Shown here piece after piece: positions 1 to 8,686 of a DNA stretch of 64,000 bases. The DNA is from Polaribacter sp. IC073. GTDB lineage: Bacteria; Bacteroidota; Bacteroidia; Flavobacteriales; Flavobacteriaceae. Within the stretch, counting starts at the first letter, position 1. Every line of letters begins with the position of its first letter. The translations under genes were made by a program, and so were the position numbers. A model generated the notes under the pieces. It worked only from the letters and a program-made list of their open reading frames with translations. It ran no database searches and was not told the origin of the DNA. The stretch spans positions 592,478 to 656,477 of the forward strand of contig NZ_VORS01000001.1 of assembly GCF_007997075.1 (NCBI RefSeq), written 5' to 3'.

Positions 1-400
1 AGCAGAAAATGCGTTTGATAAAGGCGAAATTCCTGTGGGTGCAGTTATTGTTTTAAATGATCAGATAATTGCAAGAGCACATAATTTAACGGAAACATTA
101 AATGATGTAACGGCACATGCAGAAATGCAAGCATACACCTCTGCAGCAGATTTTTTAGGAGGAAAATATTTAAAAGATTGTATTTTATATGTAACGTTAG
201 AGCCTTGTCAAATGTGTGCTGGCGCGAGTTATTGGGCACAAATAGGTGAAATTGTGTATGGCGCGTCTGAGCCAGAAAGAGGTTTTATCAATTTAAAAAC
301 AACACTTCACCCAAAAACAAAAGTAGTTGGCGGAGTTTTAGAAAATGAATGTTCGCAACTTTTAAAGCGTTTTTTTGTTGAAAAACGTAATTTGAATTAG
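1..400 (+). CDS. tadA: tRNA-specific adenosine deaminase TadA (5' truncated by window edge)
   Basis: Zinc-dependent cytidine/deoxycytidylate deaminase fold; TadA converts A34 to inosine in tRNA-Arg(ACG). The frame is open from base 2 and reads AENAFDKGEIPVGAVIV, the usual TadA N-terminal strand, so the gene begins before the window and the GTG at 35 is not the start. The zinc/catalytic motif HAE is followed by the second zinc motif PCQMC (PCxxC), both intact. The C-terminal end looks complete. Free cytosine or guanine deaminases share the fold, but the text around PCQMCAGA and GFINLKTTLHP is TadA-like. Only the first few dozen residues are missing. Confidence 0.9.
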   Translation, partial: AENAFDKGEIPVGAVIVLNDQIIARAHNLTETLNDVTAHAEMQAYTSAADFLGGKYLKDCILYVTLEPCQMCAGASYWAQIGEIVYGASEPERGFINLKTTLHPKTKVVGGVLENECSQLLKRFFVEKRNLN

Positions 401-503
401 TGTTAAATACTGTTAATGTTTTAACAAAAAGTAATATAAAATTTGTGGGGTAATTTGTTTTAGAGAACTTTAGCTTTTAATTCAAACTTAACAAGCACTA
501 CAA

Positions 504-3017
504 ATGAAAAAAATTACGTTACTTTTTGTGTTTTTATTTACTGTTTCAGTAATTTCTGCACAAGAAACTCCAAAACCAAATTACAGAGCTGCCGCCAAAT
601 ATTCGCCATCAAACTTAGCGAAAATGGTACATTCTACAAGTGTAAGTCCGCATTGGTTAAAAAAAGGAAATCGTTTTTGGTATTCTTATAAAACTTCAGA
701 AGGATCTAATTACTATATAGTTGATGCAGACAAAAAATCTAAAAAACTACTTTTTGATAATGTAAAAATGGCAAAATGGTTAACAGAAATAACCAAAGAC
801 CCTTATGATGCAAAACACTTACCACGTTTGAGTATTAAGTTTAACGAAGCCGAAAATGCCATTCGTTTTAGAGTAACAGCAACAGAAGAAGTGGAAGTTA
901 TTGATGATGAAAAGGACGAAGAAAAAGAAGCAATCAAAAAGGATTCTACAGCAACAAAAAAAGAGAAAAGTAAAAAGCCTAAAATGGAGCCAAAGGTCTA
1001 CCGTTTAGAGTACAGATTAGGTGGAAATGGCTTGACAATTATTGATACTAAAAAGAAAGAAAAAGAAGACTGGAAGAAGTGGGCAAATGTTGCGCCAGAC
1101 AGTTCTATCGTTTTATATTCTAAGAATTACAATTTACATTGGATGGATAAGGTAAACTTTAAAAAGTTTATCAAAAATGAAAAAGATAGTACGGTTGTAG
1201 AGAATCAATGGACTAAAGATGGTGAAGAAAACTACGGTTATGGCGGTGGTTCTAGAGAAGATAATGTAGATAAAGAGAAGAATAAAGACAAAAGAAAAGG
1301 AATTTGGGGAACTTGGTCTCACGATTCTAAAAAGTTTATTTTTCAAAAATCAGACGCTAGACACATTAAAGATTTATGGGTAATTAATTCTACAGGTAAG
1401 AAAAGACCAACCTTAGAAACGTATAAATATCACATGCCAGGAGAACAAGAATACGCTAAATCTGAATTATTAATTTTTGATATTCCTACAAAATCGCACG
1501 TAAAAGTAGCTTTAGATACTATTAAACAGCAAAGTATTTCTGTTTTTAGAGCGCCTAGAAAACAATCTAGTAGAGATGATGATTTTACACCTTCTCTATT
1601 ACTTTCTAAGAAAGGAAAAATATATTTCAGTGTCATTTCTAGAGATCGTAAAAAGTACGATATTAATGTTGCAGATCTAAATACTGGTGAATACAAAACC
1701 ATTATTGAAGAGCGTTTTAATACGTACATTGAATCTCGTCCGTTAATTTTATTTAATAATGAAACAGAAATTTTGCATTGGGCAGAAAGAGATGGTTGGG
1801 CACACTTCTATTTATATGATGCAGATGGTAACTTAAAAAACCAAGTTACAGAAGGCAATTATCATGTAGCTGATTTTGCGGGCTTAGATGAAAAAAGTAG
1901 AAACCTTTATTTTACTGCAAATGGTGTAAATAAAGCGCAAGATCCTTATTATTTACATACGTATAAAATTAATTTAAACGGAAGCGGAATGCGTACGTTA
2001 GATGCTGGAGATTTTACAGCAAGTTCTTCTATGGCAGATTCTAATGAGTATTTTGTAAGTAATTATTCTAGAGTAAATACAGTGCCAAAATCTGAATTGA
2101 GAGACGCAAACGGACGAAAAGTACTAGATTTAGAAACTGCAGATTTATCGCAATTAATGGCTTCTGGGTATAAATTTCCAGAACCTTTTAAAGTGAAAGC
2201 AGATGACGGAATTACAGATATTTATGGTGTGATGTACAAGCCATTTGATATGGATTCTACAAAAGTATATCCGCTTTTAGAATACGTATATCCTGGGCCG
2301 CAAACAGAAGCTGTAAACAAAGCTTTTTCTTACAGAATGGATAGAGTTGATAGAATGGCGCAAGTTGGTTTTGTGGTTATTACTTTAGGAAATAGAGGAG
2401 GTCATCCAGATCGTTCTAAATGGTATCACAATTATGGTTACGGAAATTTACGTGACTATGGTCTGGCAGATAAAAAGTATGTTGCACAACAATTGGCAAA
2501 CAAACACAAATTTATCGATATTGAAAAAGTAGGAATTTACGGTCATTCTGGTGGTGGATTTATGTCTACAGCAGCAATGTTAGTCTATCCAGATTTCTTT
2601 AAGGCGGCAGTTTCATCTGCAGGAAATCATGATAATAACGTGTACAATTCTTGGTGGAGTGAAACGCATCATGGTGTAAAAGAAGAGATTGACGGAAAAG
2701 GAAAAAGTTCTTATACCTACAAAATTGACGACAACCAATCTTTAGCGAAAAATTTAAAAGGACATTTAATGTTGATTCATGGAGATATGGACAATAACGT
2801 AAATCCTGCGGGAACCATAAGAATGGCAAACGAATTAATTAAAGCGCACAAACGTTTTGAATTTGTTATGATGCCTGGACAAAGACACGGTTTTGGAAGC
2901 ATGACAGAGTATTCTTTTTGGTTGCGTGCAGATCATTTTAGCAAGTATTTGTTAGGTGAAGAAGCAACTGATGTAGATATTTTATATATGAATTTAAATA
3001 AGCCGATGAATAAATAA
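504..3017 (+). CDS. Secreted S9 family prolyl oligopeptidase / dipeptidyl peptidase IV-like
   Basis: An 837-residue serine peptidase probably acting in the periplasm or at the cell surface, removing dipeptides from peptides. Residues 1-19 are a signal peptide ending at SAQ. Residues of about 40-590 are the beta-propeller and carry a very charged Lys/Glu-rich insertion near 130-170. The C-terminal alpha/beta-hydrolase domain contains GHSGGGF with the nucleophile Ser682, Asp763 in HGDMDNNV and His795 in GQRHGF, so the triad is complete. It is followed by a strong bidirectional terminator and is probably monocistronic. DPP IV type is inferred from architecture; the exact substrate is unknown. 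Confidence 0.9.
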   Translation: MKKITLLFVFLFTVSVISAQETPKPNYRAAAKYSPSNLAKMVHSTSVSPHWLKKGNRFWYSYKTSEGSNYYIVDADKKSKKLLFDNVKMAKWLTEITKDPYDAKHLPRLSIKFNEAENAIRFRVTATEEVEVIDDEKDEEKEAIKKDSTATKKEKSKKPKMEPKVYRLEYRLGGNGLTIIDTKKKEKEDWKKWANVAPDSSIVLYSKNYNLHWMDKVNFKKFIKNEKDSTVVENQWTKDGEENYGYGGGSREDNVDKEKNKDKRKGIWGTWSHDSKKFIFQKSDARHIKDLWVINSTGKKRPTLETYKYHMPGEQEYAKSELLIFDIPTKSHVKVALDTIKQQSISVFRAPRKQSSRDDDFTPSLLLSKKGKIYFSVISRDRKKYDINVADLNTGEYKTIIEERFNTYIESRPLILFNNETEILHWAERDGWAHFYLYDADGNLKNQVTEGNYHVADFAGLDEKSRNLYFTANGVNKAQDPYYLHTYKINLNGSGMRTLDAGDFTASSSMADSNEYFVSNYSRVNTVPKSELRDANGRKVLDLETADLSQLMASGYKFPEPFKVKADDGITDIYGVMYKPFDMDSTKVYPLLEYVYPGPQTEAVNKAFSYRMDRVDRMAQVGFVVITLGNRGGHPDRSKWYHNYGYGNLRDYGLADKKYVAQQLANKHKFIDIEKVGIYGHSGGGFMSTAAMLVYPDFFKAAVSSAGNHDNNVYNSWWSETHHGVKEEIDGKGKSSYTYKIDDNQSLAKNLKGHLMLIHGDMDNNVNPAGTIRMANELIKAHKRFEFVMMPGQRHGFGSMTEYSFWLRADHFSKYLLGEEATDVDILYMNLNKPMNK

Positions 3018-3050
3018 ATATTTTTTATTCTTGTAAAGTTGATAAAACAT

Positions 3051-3084
3051 AAAAAAACTCCGAATGAAAATTCGGAGTTTTTTT
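3051..3084. terminator. Bidirectional rho-independent terminator
   Basis: Perfect hairpin with arms AACTCCGAAT and ATTCGGAGTT around a GAAA tetraloop. It is flanked by A-run and T-run, so it can serve both the peptidase gene on plus and the XRE gene on minus, which converge here. Confidence 0.9.
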
Positions 3085-3091
3085 ATTTAAA

Positions 3092-3298
3092 TTAATCTTC
3101 TGTATACTCTAAAATATCTGCTGGTTGGCAATCCAACGCTTTACAAATAGCTTCTAAAGTAGAAAATCGAACTGCTTTTGCTTTGCCCGATTTTAAGATG
3201 GATAAATTAGCGGTAGTGATGCCAATAATTTCTGCCAACTCTTTGCTTCGCATTTTACGTTTGGCAAGCATAACGTCTAAGTTTACGATAATTGCCAT
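3092..3298 (-). CDS. XRE/Cro-family HTH transcriptional regulator (YozG-like)
   Basis: A 68-residue protein that is a single Cro/C1-type helix-turn-helix; the recognition region is around SKELAEIIGITTANLSIL. The C-terminal CQPADILEY is typical of the YozG/YgzD group of tiny XRE proteins, which are commonly paired with a DUF2975 membrane protein, as here. It starts 2 bases after the stop of the upstream DUF2975 gene on the same strand, so they form an operon. DNA binding is inferred from the fold; no target is identified, and autoregulation through the promoter near 3830 is plausible. Confidence 0.88.
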   Translation of the reverse strand: MAIIVNLDVMLAKRKMRSKELAEIIGITTANLSILKSGKAKAVRFSTLEAICKALDCQPADILEYTED

Positions 3299-3300
3299 AA

Positions 3301-3804
3301 TTATATTGTGAAGTCGTTTTCTTGTTTTTGATTTTTTGCAATTTTAAATACCTCACTTAAAACTAAAAAGAATAAGCCTAAACAAATAATTACTAAATGT
3401 TGATTCAACCCAAACTCTAAAGTTATTTTTTGCTCAAAATAGATTTTACTTATTATTGAAATTGTTAATGAAATGAAACCAGAGATTGTTAGTAGGTTTC
3501 CTGTTTGTTGAAACGATTTTATAACGCTCTCTTCAAATATTTTTACTCTTATAAAGTGATTTAATATTTTTCTAAAGAAATGTAAAGCGGCAATAATTAA
3601 TAGATAATTCAAGGCAGAAATCACAAACAATACTTTTGACAACAGATCATTTTGATTGATGTTTACAGCGTTTATCTTGATATTAAAATCAGCCAAGTCA
3701 ATAAAGAAAACAGCAAATGAAAAGCCAACGATTAATAGTATTATTGGCATCGAAAATATCCAAAGTAAATCTACAATTGCTTTTAAAATATTAATTTTCC
3801 GCAT
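3301..3804 (-). CDS. DUF2975 family membrane protein
   Basis: A 167-residue inner-membrane protein with four predicted hydrophobic segments (about 10-35, 55-75, 100-120 and 135-155). The segment near 75-100 has the FRKILNHF..IRVKIFEESVIKS pattern usual in DUF2975. Pairing with a downstream tiny XRE regulator is the normal genomic context of this family. The function is unknown; a membrane signal passed to the XRE protein is an inference only. A good promoter lies just upstream. Confidence 0.82.
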   Translation of the reverse strand: MRKINILKAIVDLLWIFSMPIILLIVGFSFAVFFIDLADFNIKINAVNINQNDLLSKVLFVISALNYLLIIAALHFFRKILNHFIRVKIFEESVIKSFQQTGNLLTISGFISLTISIISKIYFEQKITLEFGLNQHLVIICLGLFFLVLSEVFKIAKNQKQENDFTI

Positions 3805-3826
3805 AGTTATATATAATTTAATACTT

Positions 3827-3854
3827 CAAATATATAAAAATTATTGAAAAACAA
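3827..3854 (-). promoter_or_regulatory. Promoter of the DUF2975-XRE operon
   Basis: On minus, TTG (3854-3852), 17-base spacer, then TATATTTG (3834-3827), an exact match to the Bacteroidota -7 consensus TAnnTTTG. It is 22 bases upstream of the DUF2975 start. Confidence 0.7.
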
Positions 3855-3915
3855 TAATAAAATATTATTTATTGATAATTATTTAGTTTTAGTGAAAAAA
3901 TAAATTGACATAAAA

Positions 3916-3953
3916 AGACCTCACAGATTTTCAAAATATGTGAGGTCTATAAT
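3916..3953 (-). terminator. Terminator of the YccA/BI-1 gene
   Basis: Perfect 10-bp stem AGACCTCACA/TGTGAGGTCT (3916-3925 and 3939-3948) with a U-run in the minus direction. It lies downstream of the minus-strand gene ending at 3977. Confidence 0.82.
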
Positions 3954-3976
3954 AATTTATATTTTTAAATTAAGTA

Positions 3977-4678
3977 TTAATCTCTAGACATAAATATGGA
4001 TAACACATACCAAAAAAGTAACATTAAAGAAGCGAATAAACCTAAAGAAGCAGGAATATAATCTTCTGTTCCGTATTTATTTACCAAGTTAGACGTTTGG
4101 TACAAAATAGCACCTCCGGCCAAAACACACATTCCTACAGAGAACCACAAACCTAAATCGAAACCAAATAAAGCCCCTGCAACTATTAAACCCATGGCAA
4201 TAAAAAAGCCAACTGTTAAACCTGCTTTTAAGAATGAAAAATCTTTTTTAGTTACAAAAACTACTGCAGAAATACCTGCAAATAAAGCCAAGGTAACAAC
4301 GGCAGCTTGTTGCACTAATTCGGCACTTTCAGTATAGTAAATTGCCATGTATAAAAGCGGTACAAAAATAATTGCTTGTGCAAAAACGTATAAAGCATAC
4401 GCCATGTATTGTACGTTTTTATCGGCAGTTTTTAAAACAGTACTTTCTGCATAACTAGTAACAAACATAAAACCACCTAACATTACCAACCAACGCCAAC
4501 CTTGTGTCATAGACATCATAAAGTTTACAATTGTATCGCTTTGTAATAGTAAATATTCAAAAAGTACAAATAATAAAACGCCACCAGCAACGTGTGCGTA
4601 TGTTTTTTTATAAAATGCAACCCGAATCTCATTTGTAGATTCGATTAACAATACTTTGTTTCCAAAAGTGTTTTCCAT
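3977..4678 (-). CDS. Bax inhibitor-1/YccA family membrane protein
   Basis: A 233-residue protein with seven hydrophobic segments, typical of the TMBIM/BI-1 fold. In bacteria, YccA modulates FtsH proteolysis of membrane proteins, and related BsYetJ is a pH-sensitive calcium leak channel. The order of segments and the late acidic pair in the last third (KYGTEDYIP) fit the family. It stands alone with its own terminator. Which YccA role applies here cannot be told from sequence. Confidence 0.85.
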   Translation of the reverse strand: MENTFGNKVLLIESTNEIRVAFYKKTYAHVAGGVLLFVLFEYLLLQSDTIVNFMMSMTQGWRWLVMLGGFMFVTSYAESTVLKTADKNVQYMAYALYVFAQAIIFVPLLYMAIYYTESAELVQQAAVVTLALFAGISAVVFVTKKDFSFLKAGLTVGFFIAMGLIVAGALFGFDLGLWFSVGMCVLAGGAILYQTSNLVNKYGTEDYIPASLGLFASLMLLFWYVLSIFMSRD

Positions 4679-4743
4679 AGTTTTTTAAATTGATAAATAA
4701 AGATATTAATTTTCTTGAAAAGAAGTGTAGGTGAAGTAGAAAT

Positions 4744-5178
4744 TTAGACTTTTTTTATGACACTTGTTACAATTCCCCATATCATAAAATCATTCTCTTC
4801 TGTGATGTGTATGATCGGATAATTAGGATTTTCTGGTTGCAACCAAACTTCATTTTTTTCTACACGAAGTCTTTTTACAGTAAACTCTCCGTCTAAAAAG
4901 CAAACGGCAATTTTATTGTTTGTAGGTTCTAAACTTCTGTCAATTACCAATAAATCGTTGTCGTCTAAACCAGCACCAATCATAGATTGACCTTTTACTT
5001 TAGCGAAAAAAGTAGCATCTTTATTCTGAATAAGTTCATCATCTAAAGAAATTCTAGTTTCTCTAAAATCATCTGCAGGAGATGGAAATCCCGCAGAAAT
5101 GCCAACATCAACTAAAACGGCCCCGTTACCAGACGAAGTTTTAGGTGTAAAAAAAGTAAGTGTTTTTGATGTTTCCAT
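4744..5178 (-). CDS. umuD: UmuD-like SOS mutagenesis protease (S24 family)
   Basis: A 144-residue LexA/UmuD-type serine autopeptidase. Residues 29-30 (Ala-Gly) in SAGFPSP form the expected self-cleavage bond. Ser65 in KGQSM and Lys102 in FTVKRL make the Ser/Lys dyad, close to Ser60/Lys97 of E. coli UmuD. RecA-filament-stimulated cleavage yields UmuD', the partner of the UmuC polymerase. It lies 41 bases downstream of umuC on the same strand, so the order is umuC-umuD. The spacer could hold a separate promoter (TATAATTTG) that does not match the consensus exactly. Confidence 0.93.
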   Translation of the reverse strand: METSKTLTFFTPKTSSGNGAVLVDVGISAGFPSPADDFRETRISLDDELIQNKDATFFAKVKGQSMIGAGLDDNDLLVIDRSLEPTNNKIAVCFLDGEFTVKRLRVEKNEVWLQPENPNYPIIHITEENDFMIWGIVTSVIKKV

Positions 5179-5219
5179 TTGTGTGCAAATTATAACTTTT
5201 CTTTAAACTTATTCGTATT

Positions 5220-6479
5220 TTATTTAACGATTAAAATTTCATTGATATTGGTCGTGAATTTTTTAGATAAACGCTCTTGACGCATTTTCCAAGTGCGTTG
5301 TAAATCTTGATTTCCTAATTTAATTTTGTCTGCTTTAAACTTTTTATTCAGTTTGTCAATTGCAAACATTAAAGGTTTGTGTTTCGGATTTTCGCTTGAA
5401 AATAAATTCAATTGAAAATTATCATTTGGCACCAATCCCGTAACAATTACACCTGCCCTTTTGTATTTAACGCCCGGTTTAAAAATAGATTTTACAGCTG
5501 CTACAGCAGCATTTGCAATGGTTAAAGTAGAATCTGTTGGAGAAGAAAAAACAACAGTGGTGCTTTCTCTGTGTTGTTGAAGCTCTTTTTTATGCCGGTC
5601 GCTAGAAAGTTGTACAATTAGCATGTGACAACTCGATTCTTGATTCCGTAATTTTTCTGCACAACTTGCTGCAAACGTAGAAATTCGTTCTTTTATATTA
5701 TCGATATCAGAATAGGTGTACTCGAAACTTCTAGTAGTTGCAATCATTTTTTTAGAAGAAACAGCGTCTTCTAAAGGTATTTTAGAAATGCCTTGTAAAT
5801 CTTTCTGCAAACGCCATGCTACAATAGAAAATTCTTTTAAAACCCAATCACTAGAAAGTTGTGTAAAATCATACGCAGTAATACAACCTTTGTCTTGCAA
5901 ACGCTTCTTTAATTGGCTTCCAATTCCCCAAACATTACCAATTTTCGTCCATTTTAAAGCCTTAATTCGTTTTTCTTCAGAATCTATAATACAAATTCCT
6001 TTAGACTGTTTTAGGTTAGAACGTGCAATTTTATTGGCAACTTTAGTAAGTGCTTTGGTTGGAGCAACGCCTACGCACGTTGGTATGCCTGTCCATTTTA
6101 AAACCCGACTTCTAATTTTTGTTGCATATTCCTCTAAATTATAATTTTCAAAACCTTTCAATTCTAAAAAAGATTCATCAATAGAATAGACTTCTACATC
6201 TGGTGAAAAATCTGCCAAAATATTCATCACTCTAGCACTCATGTCTCCGTACAAAGGATAATTAGAAGACAAAACGGTAATATTATTTGCTTTACAAAAG
6301 GCATCCCACTTAAAAATAGGCGCACCAAAAGGCAGTTGTAACTTCTTAGCTTCATCGCTCATAGAAATAACACAGCCATCATTATTGCTTAAGATAGCAA
6401 CTGGTTTTTGTTGTAAGTTGGGGTTAAAAACCCGCTCACAAGAAGCATAAAAATTATTACAATCTACCAATGCAAACAT
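5220..6479 (-). CDS. umuC: UmuC, Y-family translesion DNA polymerase V subunit
   Basis: A 419-residue error-prone polymerase. Catalytic acidic residues are visible: Asp6 in the N-terminal LVDCNNF and Asp101-Glu102 in YSIDESFL. The palm/fingers text NNDGCVISMSDEAK is UmuC-specific, and VGVAPTKALTKVANKIA and the little-finger region follow in order. Length matches E. coli UmuC (422). It precedes umuD and is presumably co-transcribed under SOS control. A TAAATTTG promoter element lies just upstream. No recognised LexA site could be assigned. Confidence 0.95.
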   Translation of the reverse strand: MFALVDCNNFYASCERVFNPNLQQKPVAILSNNDGCVISMSDEAKKLQLPFGAPIFKWDAFCKANNITVLSSNYPLYGDMSARVMNILADFSPDVEVYSIDESFLELKGFENYNLEEYATKIRSRVLKWTGIPTCVGVAPTKALTKVANKIARSNLKQSKGICIIDSEEKRIKALKWTKIGNVWGIGSQLKKRLQDKGCITAYDFTQLSSDWVLKEFSIVAWRLQKDLQGISKIPLEDAVSSKKMIATTRSFEYTYSDIDNIKERISTFAASCAEKLRNQESSCHMLIVQLSSDRHKKELQQHRESTTVVFSSPTDSTLTIANAAVAAVKSIFKPGVKYKRAGVIVTGLVPNDNFQLNLFSSENPKHKPLMFAIDKLNKKFKADKIKLGNQDLQRTWKMRQERLSKKFTTNINEILIVK

Positions 6480-6495
6480 GGCGGTAAAGATATAG

Positions 6496-6503
6496 CAAAT
6501 TTA
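6496..6503 (-). promoter_or_regulatory. -7 element for umuC
   Basis: Exact TAAATTTG on minus, 17 bases upstream of the umuC ATG. An imperfect TTGAT-N8-ATCAA inverted repeat lies between it and the divergent promoter (6515-6531) and might be an operator, but this is not established. Confidence 0.5.
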
Positions 6504-6536
6504 CCTGTTTTTGTATTGATGGGTTTATCAAATAAT

Positions 6537-6568
6537 TTGTAAATTAGTACAGTTGTTGATTATTTTTG
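6537..6568 (+). promoter_or_regulatory. Promoter of the DUF218 gene
   Basis: TTG (6537-6539), 21-base spacer, then exact TATTTTTG (6561-6568). Transcription should start near 6575, which excludes the upstream alternative start at 6553 and supports the ATG at 6589. Confidence 0.68.
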
Positions 6569-6588
6569 TTCAAAATTATAAGTTATTT

Positions 6589-7080
6589 ATGGCCAAAGAA
6601 ATTTTAGTTGTTTTAGGATCTCCAAATTCGCCCACAGGAGAATTAAGTACTATTTCAAAAGAAAGAGTAGATTTTTGTTTAGAAATATATCAAAAAGAAA
6701 TGCTGGTTTTGTGCACGGGAAGTTGGGGAGCGCATTTTAATACAGCTAGTGAACCCCATGCTTTTTATATCAAGAATTATTTAATCGAAAAAGGAATTCC
6801 AGAAGATCGTTTTTTAGAATTTGCTTTATCAACAAACACGGTTGAAGATGCTGTAAAAACACGAGATATTATTTCAGTATTAGAAAATATACAGGTAACA
6901 ATTATTACTTCAGACTATCATTTAGAACGCGTAAAACTAATTTTTAATGAGGTTTTAAAAGAGTATAAACTGACCTTTTTTGGAGTAAAAAGTAATTTTG
7001 AACAAGAGGAATATAGTGCTTTAGTAAAGCATGAAAAGAAAGCGATAGCAGAAATTATAAAAAACGGATTGTATTATTAG
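6589..7080 (+). CDS. DUF218 (YdcF/SanA/ElyC-like) family protein
   Basis: A 163-residue Rossmann-like protein. The start at 6589 (MAKEILVVLGSPN) is chosen because the promoter lies across the longer reading-frame start. The family pattern is present: LVVLGSP at the first strand, LCTGSWGAH, a central NTVEDAVKTRDI (usually NT.ENA), and ITSDYHLERVKLIF near the C-terminus. Unlike ElyC or SanA there is no membrane anchor, so it is probably cytoplasmic. DUF218 members are linked to envelope or undecaprenyl metabolism in enterobacteria; the role here is unknown. Confidence 0.82.
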   Translation: MAKEILVVLGSPNSPTGELSTISKERVDFCLEIYQKEMLVLCTGSWGAHFNTASEPHAFYIKNYLIEKGIPEDRFLEFALSTNTVEDAVKTRDIISVLENIQVTIITSDYHLERVKLIFNEVLKEYKLTFFGVKSNFEQEEYSALVKHEKKAIAEIIKNGLYY

Positions 7081-7099
7081 AATTTTAAAAAAGACAACA

Positions 7100-8611
7100 C
7101 TAATTTTCAATAGCTCTCATAGATACTTTATTATAAGCATCTTTTAATTTTGTAATGACAGGCTCTATTTCTTCTAGATTTAAATGCCCAAACCCAAAAC
7201 GAATAGCACAGGTGTTTTTATCTTGATAAAGAACTGTTTTTGGTAGAAATAAATTGTTTTTTTCGGCTTCTTCTGCTAGTTTTACTAAGGATATATTGGT
7301 TTGAAATTGCAACCAGATTGCTAGTCCGCCAGAAGGAATTTTCCATTGTGCTATTTCTGAAAAGTAGTGCGTTAAGAGTTCACACAAACAATCGCGTCTT
7401 TGCTTATAAATGACACTGTTTTTTTTCATGAGACGGTAAATTTCACCTTCATGAATTAATTCAGACAACATTTGTTCTTGAATTAAATCGCCTTGTTTGT
7501 CTAGCAATTGTAAATAATTCTTTGCTTCAGAAATCAAATTTTCTGGCGCTACCACAAATCCTGTTTGAAAACTAGGAAATAAGGATTGTCCTAGCTTTCC
7601 TAAATAAATAACCATTCCATTTGTATCTGCACTTGCCATGGGTAACATTGCAGAACCATCAAACTGAAAATCGTAATCGTAATCATCTTCAATAATAGCA
7701 AAACCATATGCTGCAGCTAATTGCAACAAGGCTAAACGACGCGCTACACTTAACTTTACCATTGTTGGGTAATCTCTATGTGCACATATATATACACATC
7801 GAATACTTCCTTTTATAAAATGATTTTTTATGTATTCGATATCTAAACCATGAGCATCTACAGGAATTGTTTTGATAGTTGCGTTGGCTTGTTGAAAAAT
7901 CATATTGGCGGCATAATTACTTAAATGACCAACTAAAACAACATCTTTTTGTTTTATTAATAATTGAGAAACGATGTACAAACTCATTTCTGTACTTCGT
8001 GTATTTATTAAGTTGTTCGAATTGATATGAAATCCTCTTGTTGCATTTAGATAATTACAAAGTTGCGTTTGAAATAAAGAATAGGAAGGTTCATTGGGGC
8101 TGTTCCATTTTTTTATCAGCGTTTTTCGCTTCATAGCAGCGCTGTACCATCTTGTGAATTCATGAACGGGATGTAATCTTAAATCTGGTTTTCCATCATT
8201 AATTGTGTACTTCGCAGCTGTTAATTGAGAAGTGGATGCTAAATGAAATGATTCTTGAAAGGGAAATCCTGTTGTTTTGGCAGTTGTATATGCCTGATTT
8301 ATTTTTTGAGAAGGAGCTTTTATTTTTGATGATTTTTGCTTTGGCTCTAAAACAAACGTGCCTTTGTTAGGTATGATTTCTACCCAACCCTGTGAAGCCA
8401 ACTCTTCATAAATAGCAACGGCTGTGTTTCTATGAACATGTAAGAGTTGCCCTAACACTCGTGTTCCTGGTAGCATGATGCCTTTAGATAAATACCTACG
8501 TTGTATCGCATTTATAAGTTGCTGTGAAACTTGTATGTATACAGGTTGAGGTATCGATTTATCAAAATCGATGAGTTGTTTTAGTAAGGCACTAACCGGA
8601 CTATCTATCAT
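7100..8611 (-). CDS. MocR/PdxR-type GntR regulator with aminotransferase-like domain lacking the PLP lysine
   Basis: A 503-residue fusion. Residues of about 15-90 are a GntR winged HTH (PVYIQVSQQLINAIQ, then RNTAVAIYEEL). Residues of about 130-495 are a class I aminotransferase fold. The PLP-ring aspartate region IIEDDYDYDF (near 307-315) is kept. However, the segment that normally reads GTFSKTL is GKLGQSL, placing Gln342 where the Schiff-base lysine should be. It is divergent from a TonB-dependent receptor with only 75 bases between starts, so that receptor is the likely target. Effector binding may be non-covalent or altered. Confidence 0.88.
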   Translation of the reverse strand: MIDSPVSALLKQLIDFDKSIPQPVYIQVSQQLINAIQRRYLSKGIMLPGTRVLGQLLHVHRNTAVAIYEELASQGWVEIIPNKGTFVLEPKQKSSKIKAPSQKINQAYTTAKTTGFPFQESFHLASTSQLTAAKYTINDGKPDLRLHPVHEFTRWYSAAMKRKTLIKKWNSPNEPSYSLFQTQLCNYLNATRGFHINSNNLINTRSTEMSLYIVSQLLIKQKDVVLVGHLSNYAANMIFQQANATIKTIPVDAHGLDIEYIKNHFIKGSIRCVYICAHRDYPTMVKLSVARRLALLQLAAAYGFAIIEDDYDYDFQFDGSAMLPMASADTNGMVIYLGKLGQSLFPSFQTGFVVAPENLISEAKNYLQLLDKQGDLIQEQMLSELIHEGEIYRLMKKNSVIYKQRRDCLCELLTHYFSEIAQWKIPSGGLAIWLQFQTNISLVKLAEEAEKNNLFLPKTVLYQDKNTCAIRFGFGHLNLEEIEPVITKLKDAYNKVSMRAIEN

Positions 8612-8640
8612 TTTAAAACTGGACTAGTTTAGTCGTCCGG
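8598..8640. promoter_or_regulatory. Candidate MocR operator between regulator and TonB receptor
   Basis: GGACTA occurs twice as a direct repeat (8598-8603 and 8621-8626, 23 bases apart). An inverted element, TAGTCGTCCGG, follows at 8630-8640. Two direct copies plus one inverted copy is the layout reported for PdxR-type sites. The first copy overlaps the opening codons of the regulator gene. Confidence 0.5.
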
Positions 8641-8686
8641 AAAGTTACGACTTTTGCAACGTTTTAAAATCAAAATAACAATTAAA

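Noticed and set aside
3092..3804. Toxin-antitoxin pair
   Set aside because: The regulator is a YozG-like XRE protein and the partner is a DUF2975 four-helix membrane protein, a known pairing without toxin features.
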